Program-made: the position numbers and the translations under genes
Shown: positions 25,985 to 35,427 of the stretch, in pieces
Layout: each line of letters starts with the position of its first letter
How positions within the stretch are numbered: position 1 is the stretch's first letter
Source of the DNA: Streptosporangiales bacterium
GTDB lineage: Bacteria > Actinomycetota > Actinomycetes > Streptosporangiales > WHSR01
Length of the DNA: 64,000 nucleotides
Direction: 5' to 3'
Assembly: GCA_009379995.1 (NCBI GenBank)
Contig: WHSR01000002.1
Coordinates: forward strand, 78,919-142,918
The notes under the pieces: model-generated
The model's database searches: none
What the model was told of the DNA's origin: nothing
The model's input: only the letters and a program-made list of their open reading frames with translations

Positions 25985-26413
25985 ATGGACCCCACGGGTC
26001 GGATCCGGGTCGTCGTCGCCAAGCCCGGTCTGGACGGGCACGACCGGGGAGCGAAGGTCGTCGCCCGGGCGCTTCGCGACGCCGGCATGGAGGTCATCTA
26101 CACGGGGCTGCACCAGACCCCGGAGCAGGTAGTGGAGACCGCGATCCAGGAGGATGCCGACGCCATCGGCCTGTCGATCCTGTCGGGTGCGCACATGACC
26201 CTCTTCGCCCGCGTTCTTGAGCTGCTCGCCGAGCGTGACGCGGCCGACATCACGGTCTTCGGTGGCGGCATCATCCCCGAGGCCGACATGCCCGAGCTGG
26301 AGCGGATGGGGGTCGCGAAGGTCTTCACCCCGGGTGCCACCACCACGGAAATCGTCGAGTGGGTACTGCGCAACCTCGGGGAGGCTCACGTCGAAGAGGC
26401 CGCGGGCACCTGA
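25985..26413 (+). CDS. Cobalamin-binding small subunit of an acyl-CoA mutase
   Basis: A 142-residue B12-binding domain. The lower-ligand motif DxHxxG appears as DGHDRG near residue 18; GLSILSGAH and FGGGIIP are the other B12-contact loops. It matches stand-alone small subunits such as IcmB and the C-terminal domain of methylmalonyl-CoA mutase. The only large mutase subunit in the window is at 56195 and lacks a B12 domain, so they could form one enzyme. In Streptomyces the Icm subunits are also encoded apart. Confidence 0.9.
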   Translation: MDPTGRIRVVVAKPGLDGHDRGAKVVARALRDAGMEVIYTGLHQTPEQVVETAIQEDADAIGLSILSGAHMTLFARVLELLAERDAADITVFGGGIIPEADMPELERMGVAKVFTPGATTTEIVEWVLRNLGEAHVEEAAGT

Positions 26414-26453
26414 CCCATCCGACCCACCTGCCCATCCGAGAACTGGGAGGGGC

Positions 26454-26459
26454 TACGCT
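26454..26459 (+). promoter_or_regulatory. Candidate -10 box of sucCD
   Basis: TACGCT about 115 bp before sucC, downstream of the B12-subunit gene. It would give a leader of roughly 100 nt. No -35 box is clear. Confidence 0.3.
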
Positions 26460-26572
26460 CGGGTGCGGTCTTTCCCCGAGCGGCCCCTGTGTCATCAGTG
26501 GAGCAGGGCCGAAGCGGAGCAAAAGGCCTTGAAAAGGGCACTGCCACGTCTTCCACCAGAAGGACGGCCCAC

Positions 26573-27769
26573 GTGGACCTGTACGAACATCAGGCGAAGG
26601 AACTCTTCGCAGAGTACGGCGTGCCGGTGCCGGCCGGCAGGGTGGCCAAGACACCGGAGGAGGCGCGCGCGATCGCGGCGGAGTTCGCCGCGGCCGGCTC
26701 GCCTCGGGTCGTGGTCAAGGCGCAGGTGAAGACCGGCGGGCGGGGCAAGGCCGGCGGCGTCAAGCTGGCCGACGGCCCCGAGGCGGCGGCCGAGCACGCA
26801 CGCGCGATCCTCGGCATGGACATCCGTGGCCACACGGTCGGCAAGGTCCTTGTCGAGCAGGCCAGCGACATCGCCGAGGAGTACTACTTCTCGTTCCTGC
26901 TGGATCGGGCGAACCGTACGTTCCTGTCCATCGCCTCCCGGGAGGGCGGCATGGACATCGAGGAGGTGGCCGCCACCCAGCCCGAGGCGGTGGCCAAGGT
27001 TCCGATCGCCGCGCTGGTCGGGATCGACGCCGCGCGGGCCCGGGAGATCGCCGTCGCGGCGAACCTTCCCGCCGAGGTGGTCGACGGCGCGGCCGACCTC
27101 ATCACCAGGCTGTGGCGGTTGTTCGTCGAGCGCGACGCGACGCTGGTCGAGGTCAACCCGATGATCCGAACCGGGGACGGCGGCGTCGCGGCGCTCGACG
27201 CCAAGGTGACGCTCGACGACAATGCCGCGTTCCGGCAGGACCAGGCGCGCTTCGCCGACCCGGCCGGCGTCGACTCACTGGAGGCCAGGGCCAAGGAGAA
27301 GGGTCTGGGCTACGTCAAGCTCGACGGCCAGGTCGGCATCATCGGCAACGGCGCCGGCCTGGTGATGAGCACCCTCGACGTGGTCGCGTACGCGGGCGAG
27401 GGGCTGAACGGCGGGGTGCGCCCGGCGAACTTCCTGGACATCGGGGGCGGCGCCTCGGCCGAGGTGATGGCGAACGGCCTGGAGATCGTCCTGTCCGACC
27501 CGGACGTGAGGAGCGTCTTCGTCAACGTCTTCGGCGGCATCACGTCTTGTGACGCGGTGGCCAACGGGATCGTGCACGCTGTCGAGCTGCTGGCCGAGCG
27601 TGGCGAGCGGGTGGAACGACCGGTGGTCGTCCGGCTCGACGGCAACAACTCCGCCGAGGGTCGGGAGATCCTGGCTGCGGCGAGGATCCCGGTCGTTGAG
27701 CAGGTCGAGACCATGGACGATGCGGCGCGCCGCGCCGCCGAGCTGGCCGCTGCGGCGAAGGGAGACTAG
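26573..27769 (+). CDS. sucC: Succinate-CoA ligase (ADP-forming) subunit beta
   Basis: A 398-residue ATP-grasp subunit that binds nucleotide and succinate. It opens [20 protein letters not shown] and has [22 protein letters not shown] and the glycine-rich [15 protein letters not shown] 26573 gives the conserved N-terminus, with AGAAGGA 13 bp upstream. sucD starts 6 bp after its stop. With citrate synthase, icd and mdh in the same window, most TCA genes lie close together. Confidence 0.96.
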   Translation: MDLYEHQAKELFAEYGVPVPAGRVAKTPEEARAIAAEFAAAGSPRVVVKAQVKTGGRGKAGGVKLADGPEAAAEHARAILGMDIRGHTVGKVLVEQASDIAEEYYFSFLLDRANRTFLSIASREGGMDIEEVAATQPEAVAKVPIAALVGIDAARAREIAVAANLPAEVVDGAADLITRLWRLFVERDATLVEVNPMIRTGDGGVAALDAKVTLDDNAAFRQDQARFADPAGVDSLEARAKEKGLGYVKLDGQVGIIGNGAGLVMSTLDVVAYAGEGLNGGVRPANFLDIGGGASAEVMANGLEIVLSDPDVRSVFVNVFGGITSCDAVANGIVHAVELLAERGERVERPVVVRLDGNNSAEGREILAAARIPVVEQVETMDDAARRAAELAAAAKGD

Positions 27770-27775
27770 GGCGAG

Positions 27776-28681
27776 ATGGCGATCTTCCTGAACGAGCGGA
27801 GCCGGATCCTGGTCCAGGGCATCACCGGGTCCGAGGGCGGTCGGCATACCCGCCGGATGCGGGCCGCGGGGACGAACGTCGTCGCCGGCGTCACACCCGG
27901 CAAGGGCGGCCAGACCTTCGACGGCGGGGATGGCACCGGAGATTCCAGGGTGCCGATTCCGGTGTTCGACACGGTGGCGGACGCGGTCGCGCAGACCGGG
28001 GCGGATGTATCGGTGATCTTCGTGCCGGCCCGGTTCGCCAAGAGCGCGGTCGTCGAGGCGGTCGACACGGGCGTGCCGCTGTGCGTGGTGATCACCGAGG
28101 GCATCCCGGCGCACGACGCGACGTGGTTTTGGGCGTACGCGAGCGCCAAGGGCAACCACACCCGGATCATCGGCCCGAACTGTCCCGGGATCGCCTCGCC
28201 CGGGAAGTCGAACGCGGGCATCATTCCCGCCGACATCACCACCGAGGGCCGGATCGGTCTGGTCTCGAAGTCCGGAACGCTGACGTACCAGATGATGTAC
28301 GAGCTGCGCGACATCGGCTTCTCGACCTGCGTCGGCATCGGCGGCGACCCGGTGATCGGGACAACCCACATCGACTGCCTGCAGGCGTTCCAGGAGGACC
28401 CGGAGACCGACGCGATCATCATGATCGGCGAGATCGGCGGCGACGCCGAGGAGCGGGCGGCCGCCTACATCGAGCAGCACGTCACCAAGCCAGTGGTCGG
28501 GTACGTCGCCGGGTTCACCGCTCCCGAGGGGAAGACGATGGGTCACGCCGGCGCGATCGTGTCGGGCTCGTCGGGCACCGCCCAGGCCAAGAAGGAGGCC
28601 CTGGAGAAGGTCGGTGTCGGGGTCGGCAAGACGCCGAGCGGCACCGCGCAGCTCATGCGGGAGATCATGCGCGCCCGCTGA
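27776..28681 (+). CDS. sucD: Succinate-CoA ligase (ADP-forming) subunit alpha
   Basis: A 301-residue CoA-binding subunit carrying the phosphohistidine. Motifs: [12 protein letters not shown] in the CoA-binding Rossmann fold, [21 protein letters not shown] and [15 protein letters not shown], which contains the active-site histidine. It forms the enzyme with SucC, making ATP while converting succinyl-CoA to succinate. A family A palindrome begins 15 bp after the stop and should end the sucCD transcript. Confidence 0.96.
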   Translation: MAIFLNERSRILVQGITGSEGGRHTRRMRAAGTNVVAGVTPGKGGQTFDGGDGTGDSRVPIPVFDTVADAVAQTGADVSVIFVPARFAKSAVVEAVDTGVPLCVVITEGIPAHDATWFWAYASAKGNHTRIIGPNCPGIASPGKSNAGIIPADITTEGRIGLVSKSGTLTYQMMYELRDIGFSTCVGIGGDPVIGTTHIDCLQAFQEDPETDAIIMIGEIGGDAEERAAAYIEQHVTKPVVGYVAGFTAPEGKTMGHAGAIVSGSSGTAQAKKEALEKVGVGVGKTPSGTAQLMREIMRAR

Positions 28682-29969
28682 GGTCGTCGCCCAGCGGCCG
28701 TGATCTTGCCGAAACGTGCCGTTGAATTTCTGCAAGATCACGGCCAAGGTTGCGGCCGGTCAGCTCCGCGTAGATCTCCTCGAACCGGGACAGCGACCTG
28801 CCGTGGTGGTGCTCACCGGCGATCTCCCGGCTGGCCGCACCCATGGCGCACCGCCGGCTCGGCGAGCCGAGGATCGCGACCAGGTGGTCGGCGAGCGCAC
28901 ACGAGTCCCCGGGAGGGTAGAGCGCGCCGTTGACGCCGGGCCGGACCAGGTGCGGCAGGGCCATCGCGTCAGCGGCGACGACAGGCAGGCTCGACGCCAT
29001 GGCCTCGAGGGTGGCGATGCTTTGCAGCTCGGCGGTTCCCGGCATGCAGAACACGTCAGCCGCCGCGTAGACCAGGGGAAGGTCGTCGTCGTGGACGAAG
29101 CCGAGGAAGTGGAGGTGTTCGGTCACGCCGAGCGTGCGGCCGAGCCGCTCCAGGTCGCCGCGGCGGGCTCCGGTACCTACGATCACCGCCTGCGCGTCCC
29201 GGTGCTCGCGCAGCCGCGGCAGCGCCCGCACCAGATCCTCGACGTGCTTCTCCTCGTCGAGACGGCCCACGTACAGCACGGTCTCCCGATGGGGCAGGCC
29301 GAAGCGGCTCCGGTGGCCCTCCTCGCTTGGGCGGAAGCGGTCGATGTCGATGCCGCAGGACACCGGCTCGACCGGCAGCGGGAAGCCCTTGTCCCGCAGT
29401 AGCCGAGCGGCGATTGGGGTGGGCGTGGTCACGTGGTCGGCGCCCGAGATCACCCCGACGAAGTCACGCCAGGCGAGCCTGCCGGCGGCGGACCGGGCGG
29501 CCGCCGGCAGGTGGACGTAGCCGAGCACGTTCTCCGGCATGAAGTGGTTGGTGGCGACCACCGGCGTGCCCCGCCGGCGGGCCGCCCGCAGCAGTCCACG
29601 GCACACCGGGAAATGGCCCTGTACGTGGACGACGTCCGGGGCCACCCGCTCGACGAGCCTGTCGAGGGCCGACCGAGACCCCAGCGGCGGTGCGACCCGG
29701 AAGGTGGGATGCACCAGGCACCGCACCGAGCGCAGCCGATGCACGGCCACCTGGCCCTTCCGCTCGGCGTACGGTCTGCCCTCGTCCGAGGGACAAACGA
29801 CGTGGACGTCGTGGCCTCGCGCGGCCAGGTCGCCCGCCAGCCGCCCGGCGAAGTACGCGGCGCCGTTGACGTCCGGTGGATAGGTGTCGGCGCCGATGAG
29901 GATCCGCAACCCGGAACGCCCGCGGCCGTCGGGTGGAGTATCGGGCGGGACGGCAAGCGAGAGGGTCAT
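28665..29969 (-). CDS. GT4-family glycosyltransferase
   Basis: A 434-residue glycosyltransferase with the GT-B fold. The acceptor domain begins [20 protein letters not shown]; the donor domain has [16 protein letters not shown] and the GT4 EX7E-type region [19 protein letters not shown]. It probably adds mannose or a similar sugar to a lipid or glycan at the cytoplasmic face. ATG 29969 overlaps the EamA stop as ATGA, so the two are coupled. The last 20 or so codons pass through a dispersed palindrome and into the 3' end of sucD, a foreign C-terminal tail. Confidence 0.85.
   Translation of the reverse strand: MTLSLAVPPDTPPDGRGRSGLRILIGADTYPPDVNGAAYFAGRLAGDLAARGHDVHVVCPSDEGRPYAERKGQVAVHRLRSVRCLVHPTFRVAPPLGSRSALDRLVERVAPDVVHVQGHFPVCRGLLRAARRRGTPVVATNHFMPENVLGYVHLPAAARSAAGRLAWRDFVGVISGADHVTTPTPIAARLLRDKGFPLPVEPVSCGIDIDRFRPSEEGHRSRFGLPHRETVLYVGRLDEEKHVEDLVRALPRLREHRDAQAVIVGTGARRGDLERLGRTLGVTEHLHFLGFVHDDDLPLVYAAADVFCMPGTAELQSIATLEAMASSLPVVAADAMALPHLVRPGVNGALYPPGDSCALADHLVAILGSPSRRCAMGAASREIAGEHHHGRSLSRFEEIYAELTGRNLGRDLAEIQRHVSARSRPLGDDLSGRA
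28696..28745. repeat. Dispersed palindrome, family A copy 2
   Basis: Perfect 14-bp arms at 28696-28709 and 28732-28745 with the GTGATCTTGC core; the inner part has decayed and pairs poorly. It lies between convergent sucD and the glycosyltransferase, and the glycosyltransferase frame reads right through it. Confidence 0.8.
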
Positions 29970-30916
29970 CTCTGTTCTTCTCCTCGTACGGTGCAAGAGA
30001 CAACTGGCGGGCGTACCTCGCCGACCGTGCTGGTCTGGCGACGCGATGATCTCGGCGGGCGGTGAATCGGCCGGTGAACCGGAGAGGACGCCAACGTTAC
30101 GGTTCCGGCAACGGCGAGCCCGGCCGACACGACGGCGACGAGGCCCATCCACGGGTCTCCCGGCAGCGGCTCGCCGAGCAGCAACACCCCGGCGGCCCCC
30201 GCGGTGAGCGGATCGACCAGGGTGACGGTGGCCAGCGCCGTACCGAAACGCCCCGTCCGGTACGCGCTCTGCAGAAGCAGAAGGCCGAGTCCGGCCGAGA
30301 CCGCCGCGGCGGCGGCGAACCAGTGCGCGAGGGCGGACGGTCCAGCGTACGCCACGGCGTGCGCCAGCACCCGGGCCAGGGTGGCGGTGGCCCCGAACGT
30401 GACGCCGGCACCGGCGGCGAGCAGGGACGCACGGATCGCGCCCCGGACCCGGTGGGCGGCGACCAGCGCGGCGGTCGCGGCGCCGCTCTTCACGGCCAGC
30501 AGACCCAGGGCATCGCGGTGGGTGAGCAGCGGGGAAGTCGTCGGAACGGGAAACAACAGCAGCAGCAGACCGGCGAGGCCGGCGATCACCGCGCCCGCGC
30601 CGACGAACTCGGTCCGACCGGTCCGGCTGCCGTGTAGCGCGGCGCCGAGCGGAACGGCGAACATCAGGCCGGCGATGCCGATCGGCTGCACAAGGGTGAG
30701 CGGCGCCTGGCTGAGGGCGAGCACATGCAGCCCACCACCGGCGCAGGCGGCGAGACCGCCCGCGATCCACCACGGCTGTCGCAGCAGGTGGAGCAGCAGG
30801 CTCGGGTGGACGGTCCTGCGGCCGGGCGCATGGACCGCCTCGTACTGCTGCAATGCCGCGCCGAGCGCGAAGCAGAACGCGCTCGCCACGGCGGCCCCCA
30901 GGGCCAGCGTCGTCAT
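29966..30916 (-). CDS. EamA/DMT-family membrane permease
   Basis: A 316-residue protein with about nine to ten hydrophobic helices and no soluble domain. The inner repeat (SQAPLTLVQPIGIAGLMF and later ATVTLVDPLTAGAAGVLLLG) fits drug/metabolite transporter (EamA) permeases. It is translationally coupled to the glycosyltransferase by a 4-bp overlap, so it may move the sugar lipid or substrate of that enzyme; this is inference. A perfect 14-bp palindrome lies 23 bp upstream of its start. Confidence 0.82.
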   Translation of the reverse strand: MTTLALGAAVASAFCFALGAALQQYEAVHAPGRRTVHPSLLLHLLRQPWWIAGGLAACAGGGLHVLALSQAPLTLVQPIGIAGLMFAVPLGAALHGSRTGRTEFVGAGAVIAGLAGLLLLLFPVPTTSPLLTHRDALGLLAVKSGAATAALVAAHRVRGAIRASLLAAGAGVTFGATATLARVLAHAVAYAGPSALAHWFAAAAAVSAGLGLLLLQSAYRTGRFGTALATVTLVDPLTAGAAGVLLLGEPLPGDPWMGLVAVVSAGLAVAGTVTLASSPVHRPIHRPPRSSRRQTSTVGEVRPPVVSCTVRGEEQR

Positions 30917-30938
30917 GGCACTACCCACGATCGACTGA

Positions 30939-30952
30939 CTGTCATATGACAG
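30939..30952. promoter_or_regulatory. Perfect 14-bp palindrome, probable operator
   Basis: CTGTCATATGACAG lies in an AT-rich intergenic region between the divergent EamA permease and DUF6350 genes, 23 bp upstream of the permease start. Symmetry and position suggest a dimeric regulator site controlling the permease-glycosyltransferase pair. No copy was noticed elsewhere in the window. Confidence 0.5.
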
Positions 30953-31152
30953 AAACTTATTACATGAGTTGGATTCAAATTTCAAGCTGGTTTCACGCCG
31001 TGACGCTAGACGGCCGGGTGGCGGACGGGGATCGGCCTGCGGAGCCAACTTGCGCGTCCCTCCCGGGAGGTAGAGACGTCAGGGCGGGAGTCGCTCGCGG
31101 TTGCGGCGTGTCTCCGTGCCCCGAGACGGAGGCATTGGAACCATGAAATGCT

Positions 31153-32385
31153 GTGACGCTCCTTGCCGACCGGCCCGCGGCCGGAGACGGCGACGCGACG
31201 CGGGTTCCTCGCCCGCTCGGCGTCGCCGGGCTCGTCGCTGCCATATGGTCCGCAGGCATCGGGCTGGTGACGGTCACCCTCGTCACCCTCATCGGATGGA
31301 TCGCGGCCCCGCACCAGAGCCTCGGAGCGGGACTGGAGAGCGTGCTCCGTACCGCCCTCCAGTTCTGGCTGGTGTCCCATCACGCCGGCTTCGCATTGCC
31401 CGACGGGCGGGTTGGCCTGCTGCCCATCGGCCTGATCCTGATCCCGGGGTTGGTTGTCTTTCGTGCCGGAGAGTGGCTCGCCCGGCTGGCCGAGGTGCCC
31501 CGGCTGCAGCGGGTCGGTTACGCGGCCCTCGCGATCGCCTGCCCGTACGCCCTGCTCGGCGGGACGCTCGCCCAGGTTGCCGGTAACTCGGTGATGCGGC
31601 CCTCGGTGTGGCAGTCGCTGCTGGGTTGCTTCCTTGTCGCGTTCGTCGCGGGAGGCGCCGGGGTGGCGCGCCGCCTCACCTCGTGGCGGCAGCTGCTGGC
31701 CCTGCTGCCGGAGCGCCCGCGCTCGCTCGTCGTCGGCACGCTGGCGGCGTGCGCGTTCCTCGTCATGAGCGGTGCCCTGCTCGCGGCGGGGTCGCTGGCG
31801 TTCCACATCACCCGTGCCCAGGAGATCGCCGAGGGGTTGTCCCCCGGCATCGTTGGCGGCCTGCTCCTCCTTCTTCTGCAGATCGCCTTCGTGCCCAACG
31901 CGGTGATCTGGGGGATGGCCTACGCGGTCGGTCCGGGCTTCGCGGTGGGCGGCGGCACCATCGTGGCGCCGACCGGGAACTTCCTCGGCCCGATGCCCTC
32001 CTTCCCGTTGCTCGCTGCGGTTCCGGAGCCGGGGCCTGCGCCGGTGGCCTCCCTGGTTGCGCTGGCCGCGCCGTTCCTCGCCGGTGCGGTCGGCGGGATC
32101 CTCACCATGCGTACGGCGCCGACCCTCAACGGGGAGGCGGCGCCCGGGTGGGGCCTGGTGTGCGGTGTCTGCACGGGCGCGGTCGCGGCGGCGCTCGCCG
32201 CGCTGTCCGGCGGACCGTTCGGCGACGGACGGCTCGCTGCTGTCGGGCCGTCGCCCTGGCAGGTGGGCATGATCACCGCCCTCGAGGTCGGGGTGGCCGC
32301 CGCGGTGGCGGCCTGGGTGACCAATTTCTGGTTGCTCCGCCGCACGCCACCGGCGGCCGCGGCGGAGGAGGAGTCGTTCAGGTGA
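31153..32385 (+). CDS. DUF6350 family integral membrane protein
   Basis: A 410-residue protein with about nine to ten transmembrane helices and no catalytic motif. Its place between sucCD and purN-purH is the standard position of this family in Streptomyces-like genomes, which supports the assignment. GTG 31153 follows an A-rich leader. The last 8 bp overlap the convergent gene at 32378. Function is unknown. Confidence 0.75.
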   Translation: MTLLADRPAAGDGDATRVPRPLGVAGLVAAIWSAGIGLVTVTLVTLIGWIAAPHQSLGAGLESVLRTALQFWLVSHHAGFALPDGRVGLLPIGLILIPGLVVFRAGEWLARLAEVPRLQRVGYAALAIACPYALLGGTLAQVAGNSVMRPSVWQSLLGCFLVAFVAGGAGVARRLTSWRQLLALLPERPRSLVVGTLAACAFLVMSGALLAAGSLAFHITRAQEIAEGLSPGIVGGLLLLLLQIAFVPNAVIWGMAYAVGPGFAVGGGTIVAPTGNFLGPMPSFPLLAAVPEPGPAPVASLVALAAPFLAGAVGGILTMRTAPTLNGEAAPGWGLVCGVCTGAVAAALAALSGGPFGDGRLAAVGPSPWQVGMITALEVGVAAAVAAWVTNFWLLRRTPPAAAAEEESFR

Positions 32386-32917
32386 TGTCGTGCGCCACCC
32401 TCATCGCGGGCCGCAGGCGCTCCGCGGGAACCCCGAGTCGCTCCGCGACCGACTCCCGCAGCTGCGTGTCGCACTGGTCGCGCGCCTCGATGGTGATGGC
32501 ACCCTGCAGGCATTGTTGATAGGTGGAGAACTCGCTCCAGAAGACGGCGGTGAACGAGCCCAGCACGACGCCCAGGGCGAGCCCAACGCTGCCCAGCACC
32601 AGCCCGCCTCGGGCGCCCGGTGCCGTACCCCGCTGCCCGCGGGCGCGTCGCAGGGCCCGTATGCCGACGAGGATCGCGGCCGCGTCGAAGGCCACGCCGA
32701 GGACCAGCCCGATCGGCCAGAACAGGAATGTGAGCGGGAGCCCGGCCAGGCCGAGGGACAGCGCGATCCAGCCGCCGTGGTCGGCCGGCCGCTGCGACGG
32801 CGGAGACTGGGATTGCGACTGGGACGGGGACTCCGGCGACGGACCCGGCGTGGGCGTCCGGGAGTCCTCTGGCGCCTCGGGTGGAGCCTCGCGTGGTCCT
32901 GCTTCCGGGTCTGTCAC
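32378..32917 (-). CDS. Membrane protein with Pro/Ser-rich N-terminus (DUF4190-like)
   Basis: A 179-residue protein. The first 50 residues are Pro/Ser/Gln-rich (repeats of SQSQS). Then come a pair of helices (LSLGLAGLPLTFLFWPIGLVL and an LGSVGLALGVVLGSFTAVFW segment) separated by a basic loop, as in DUF4190 proteins. A short extracytoplasmic tail with two cysteines (QQCLQ and DQCDT) ends it. GTG 32917 is the start that keeps the low-complexity leader. It is convergent with the DUF6350 gene. Function unknown. Confidence 0.65.
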   Translation of the reverse strand: MTDPEAGPREAPPEAPEDSRTPTPGPSPESPSQSQSQSPPSQRPADHGGWIALSLGLAGLPLTFLFWPIGLVLGVAFDAAAILVGIRALRRARGQRGTAPGARGGLVLGSVGLALGVVLGSFTAVFWSEFSTYQQCLQGAITIEARDQCDTQLRESVAERLGVPAERLRPAMRVAHDIT

Positions 32918-33040
32918 CGTTGGTTCCTCCACTCGGTTCCTCGGCTGTTCCCGCGGGGGACAGTGCGGATATCGTGACCGATCGGCGGTAGCCGGTGCCA
33001 ACCGCGTCAGTTGGCAGTGTCCTAGGAAGGGGGGTTCAGG

Positions 33041-33703
33041 GTGGCTGCGCGGCTGGTGGTGCTCGTCTCCGGCACGGGCACGAACCTCCAGGCACTCCTC
33101 GATGCCTGCGCGGATCCAGGGTACGGCGTACGGGTGGTCGCCGTTGGCGCCGATCGAGATGGCATTCTCGGGCTCGAGCGCGCCCGCGGGGCCGGTATCC
33201 CCACGTTCGTCGTACGTTCGTCCGAGCATACGGACCGGGCCGCGTGGGACAGGGCGCTCGCCGAGGCCGTCGCCGCATACGCTCCCGACATCGTCGTGCT
33301 GGCCGGGTTCATGAAGATCATCGGGACGGACCTCCTCGAGCGCTTCCCGAACCGGATCGTCAACACCCACCCGGCGCTGCTGCCCTCCTTCCCGGGCGCG
33401 CACGCGGTACGGGACACGCTCGCGTACGGCGTCAAGGTGACGGGTGTGACGATCCACCTCGTCGACGCCGGTGTCGACTCGGGGCCGGTGGTCGCCCAGG
33501 CGGCCGTGCCGGTACACGCCGACGACGAGGAGGAGCTGCTGCACGAAAGGATCAAGGCAGTCGAGCATAGGCTGCTCGTCGACACGGTAGGAACCATGGC
33601 TCGCGAGGGGTACAGCGTGCAGGGAAGAACGGTACGACTGGGCGCGGGGGCGGTCGCCGGGGGCGACGCGCCCGCGGCCCGGCGCGGCGGGGCCGTCCGA
33701 TGA
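33041..33703 (+). CDS. purN: Phosphoribosylglycinamide formyltransferase
   Basis: Transfers a formyl group from 10-formyl-THF to GAR in purine synthesis. At 220 residues it has the phosphate loop [13 protein letters not shown] and the catalytic Asn-His-Asp set in [15 protein letters not shown] and [14 protein letters not shown] 33041 follows AGGAAGG. It overlaps purH by 4 bp (ATGA), so the two are co-translated. Formyl donor comes through folD at 37983. Confidence 0.96.
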   Translation: MAARLVVLVSGTGTNLQALLDACADPGYGVRVVAVGADRDGILGLERARGAGIPTFVVRSSEHTDRAAWDRALAEAVAAYAPDIVVLAGFMKIIGTDLLERFPNRIVNTHPALLPSFPGAHAVRDTLAYGVKVTGVTIHLVDAGVDSGPVVAQAAVPVHADDEEELLHERIKAVEHRLLVDTVGTMAREGYSVQGRTVRLGAGAVAGGDAPAARRGGAVR

Positions 33704-35310
33704 ACGACGTCCCGATGGGCGACGCGGGCGGGGGCCGGGTCCCGATCCGGCGGGCGCTCATCAGCGTGTACGACAAGACCGGGCTGGTCGAGCTCGGCCA
33801 AGGGCTGCACGAGGCCGGCGTGGAGATCGTCTCGACCGGCTCGACGGCGGCGGTCCTGGAGGGCGCCGGCGTCCCGGTGATCCCGGTGGCCCGGGTGACC
33901 GACTTCCCGGAATGCCTGGACGGTCGGGTGAAGACCCTGCATCCGGCGATCCACGCCGGCATCCTCGCCGACCGGCGGCGCGAGGAACACCGGCGGGAGC
34001 TTGACCAACTGCGGATCGCCGCGTTCGACCTCGTCGTGGTCAACCTCTACCCGTTCCGGGAGACAGTGGCGTCGGGCGCCGACGCCGAGGGGTGCGTCGA
34101 GCAGATCGACATCGGCGGGCCGGCCATGCTCCGGGCGGCCGGCAAGAACCACGGATCCGTCGCGGTGGTCGTGGACCCGGCGGGCTACGGCGACGTGCTC
34201 GCCGCCGTCCGGGACGGCGGCTTCGGCCCCGCCGACCGGCGCCGGCTTGCCGCGCTCGCCTTCCAGCACACGGCGTCCTACGACGTCGCGGTCGCCTCGT
34301 ACCTCACCAGCGTGCTCGCGCCGGAGCTGACCGAGGAAGGGTTCCCGAACTGGGCCGGCGCCGCGTGGACCCGGTCGCAGGTCCTGCGGTACGGAGAGAA
34401 CCCGCATCAGCGCGCCGCGCTGTACGCGGCCGAGGACGGGCAGGCCGGGCTGGCACAGGCCGAGCTGCTGCACGGCAAGCCGATGTCGTACAACAACTAC
34501 GTCGACGCGGACGCCGCGCGGCGGGCCGCCTACGACTTCGACGAGCCGTGTGTGGCGATCATCAAGCACGCCAACCCCTGCGGCATCGCCGTCGCCGGCC
34601 GGCCGGCTGAGGGGGTCGGGGAGATCGCCGAGGCATACCGCAAGGCACTCGCCTGCGACCCGGTGTCGGCGTTCGGCGGTGTGGTCGCGGCGAACCGGCC
34701 GGTGTCGGCCGGCGTCGCCGAGCGGATCGCCGAGGTCCTCACCGAGGTGGTGGTCGCCCCGGAGTTCGAGGACGACGCGCTGGAGATCCTGACCCGCAAG
34801 AAGAACATCAGGCTGCTGCTGTGCCCGCCGCTCGCCCGTACCGCGCGTCCGGAGTGGCGGGCGGTCAGCGGCGGGCTGCTGATGCAGACCGCCGACCTGG
34901 TCGACGCGCCGGGCGACGACGCCGGGCAGTGGGAGCTCAGGGCCGGGCCGGCCGCGGACGCCGAGACGCTCGCCGACCTGGCGTTCGCCTGGCGGGCGGT
35001 GCGAGCGGTGAAGTCCAACGCGATCCTGCTCGCCAGCGGCGGCGCCACCGTGGGTGTCGGCATGGGCCAGGTCAACAGGGTGGACGCGGCAGGGCTGGCG
35101 GTCGCACGCGCCGGGGAGCGGGTGCGCGGCGCGGTAGCGGCCAGCGACGCGTTCTTCCCGTTCGCAGACGGGCTGGAGGCCCTGGCGGAGGCCGGGGTCG
35201 CGGCGGTCGTCGAGCCCGGCGGGTCGGTACGGGACGAGGAGGTCATCAGCGCCGCGGAGAGGGCAGGACTGACCCTCTACTTCACCGGCACCCGCCACTT
35301 CTCCCACTGA
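33700..35310 (+). CDS. purH: Bifunctional AICAR transformylase / IMP cyclohydrolase
   Basis: Catalyses the last two steps to IMP. The 536-residue protein has the N-terminal MGS-like cyclohydrolase domain ([34 protein letters not shown] region as [14 protein letters not shown]) and the C-terminal transformylase with FKHANPCG-type motif as [11 protein letters not shown]. It ends [12 protein letters not shown]. The start overlaps the purN stop. Direct repeats follow the gene. Confidence 0.97.
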   Translation: MNDVPMGDAGGGRVPIRRALISVYDKTGLVELGQGLHEAGVEIVSTGSTAAVLEGAGVPVIPVARVTDFPECLDGRVKTLHPAIHAGILADRRREEHRRELDQLRIAAFDLVVVNLYPFRETVASGADAEGCVEQIDIGGPAMLRAAGKNHGSVAVVVDPAGYGDVLAAVRDGGFGPADRRRLAALAFQHTASYDVAVASYLTSVLAPELTEEGFPNWAGAAWTRSQVLRYGENPHQRAALYAAEDGQAGLAQAELLHGKPMSYNNYVDADAARRAAYDFDEPCVAIIKHANPCGIAVAGRPAEGVGEIAEAYRKALACDPVSAFGGVVAANRPVSAGVAERIAEVLTEVVVAPEFEDDALEILTRKKNIRLLLCPPLARTARPEWRAVSGGLLMQTADLVDAPGDDAGQWELRAGPAADAETLADLAFAWRAVRAVKSNAILLASGGATVGVGMGQVNRVDAAGLAVARAGERVRGAVAASDAFFPFADGLEALAEAGVAAVVEPGGSVRDEEVISAAERAGLTLYFTGTRHFSH

Positions 35311-35321
35311 CCGGCCGCGGG

Positions 35322-35361
35322 TGGGTCCGTAGGCCCAGCGGGGAAATGGGTCCGTACGCCC
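35322..35361 (+). repeat. Two 15-bp direct repeats upstream of the pilin-like gene
   Basis: TGGGTCCGTAGGCCC at 35322-35336 and TGGGTCCGTACGCCC at 35347-35361 differ at one base and are 25 bp apart start to start. They lie 67-106 bp before the 35428 gene and could bind a regulator. Confidence 0.5.
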
Positions 35362-35427
35362 TTCTGGCCGCCTGCCGAGCCGCCATAGCGTCGCGTCGCG
35401 ACACGGTACGCAGACGGGGCGGGCGGA

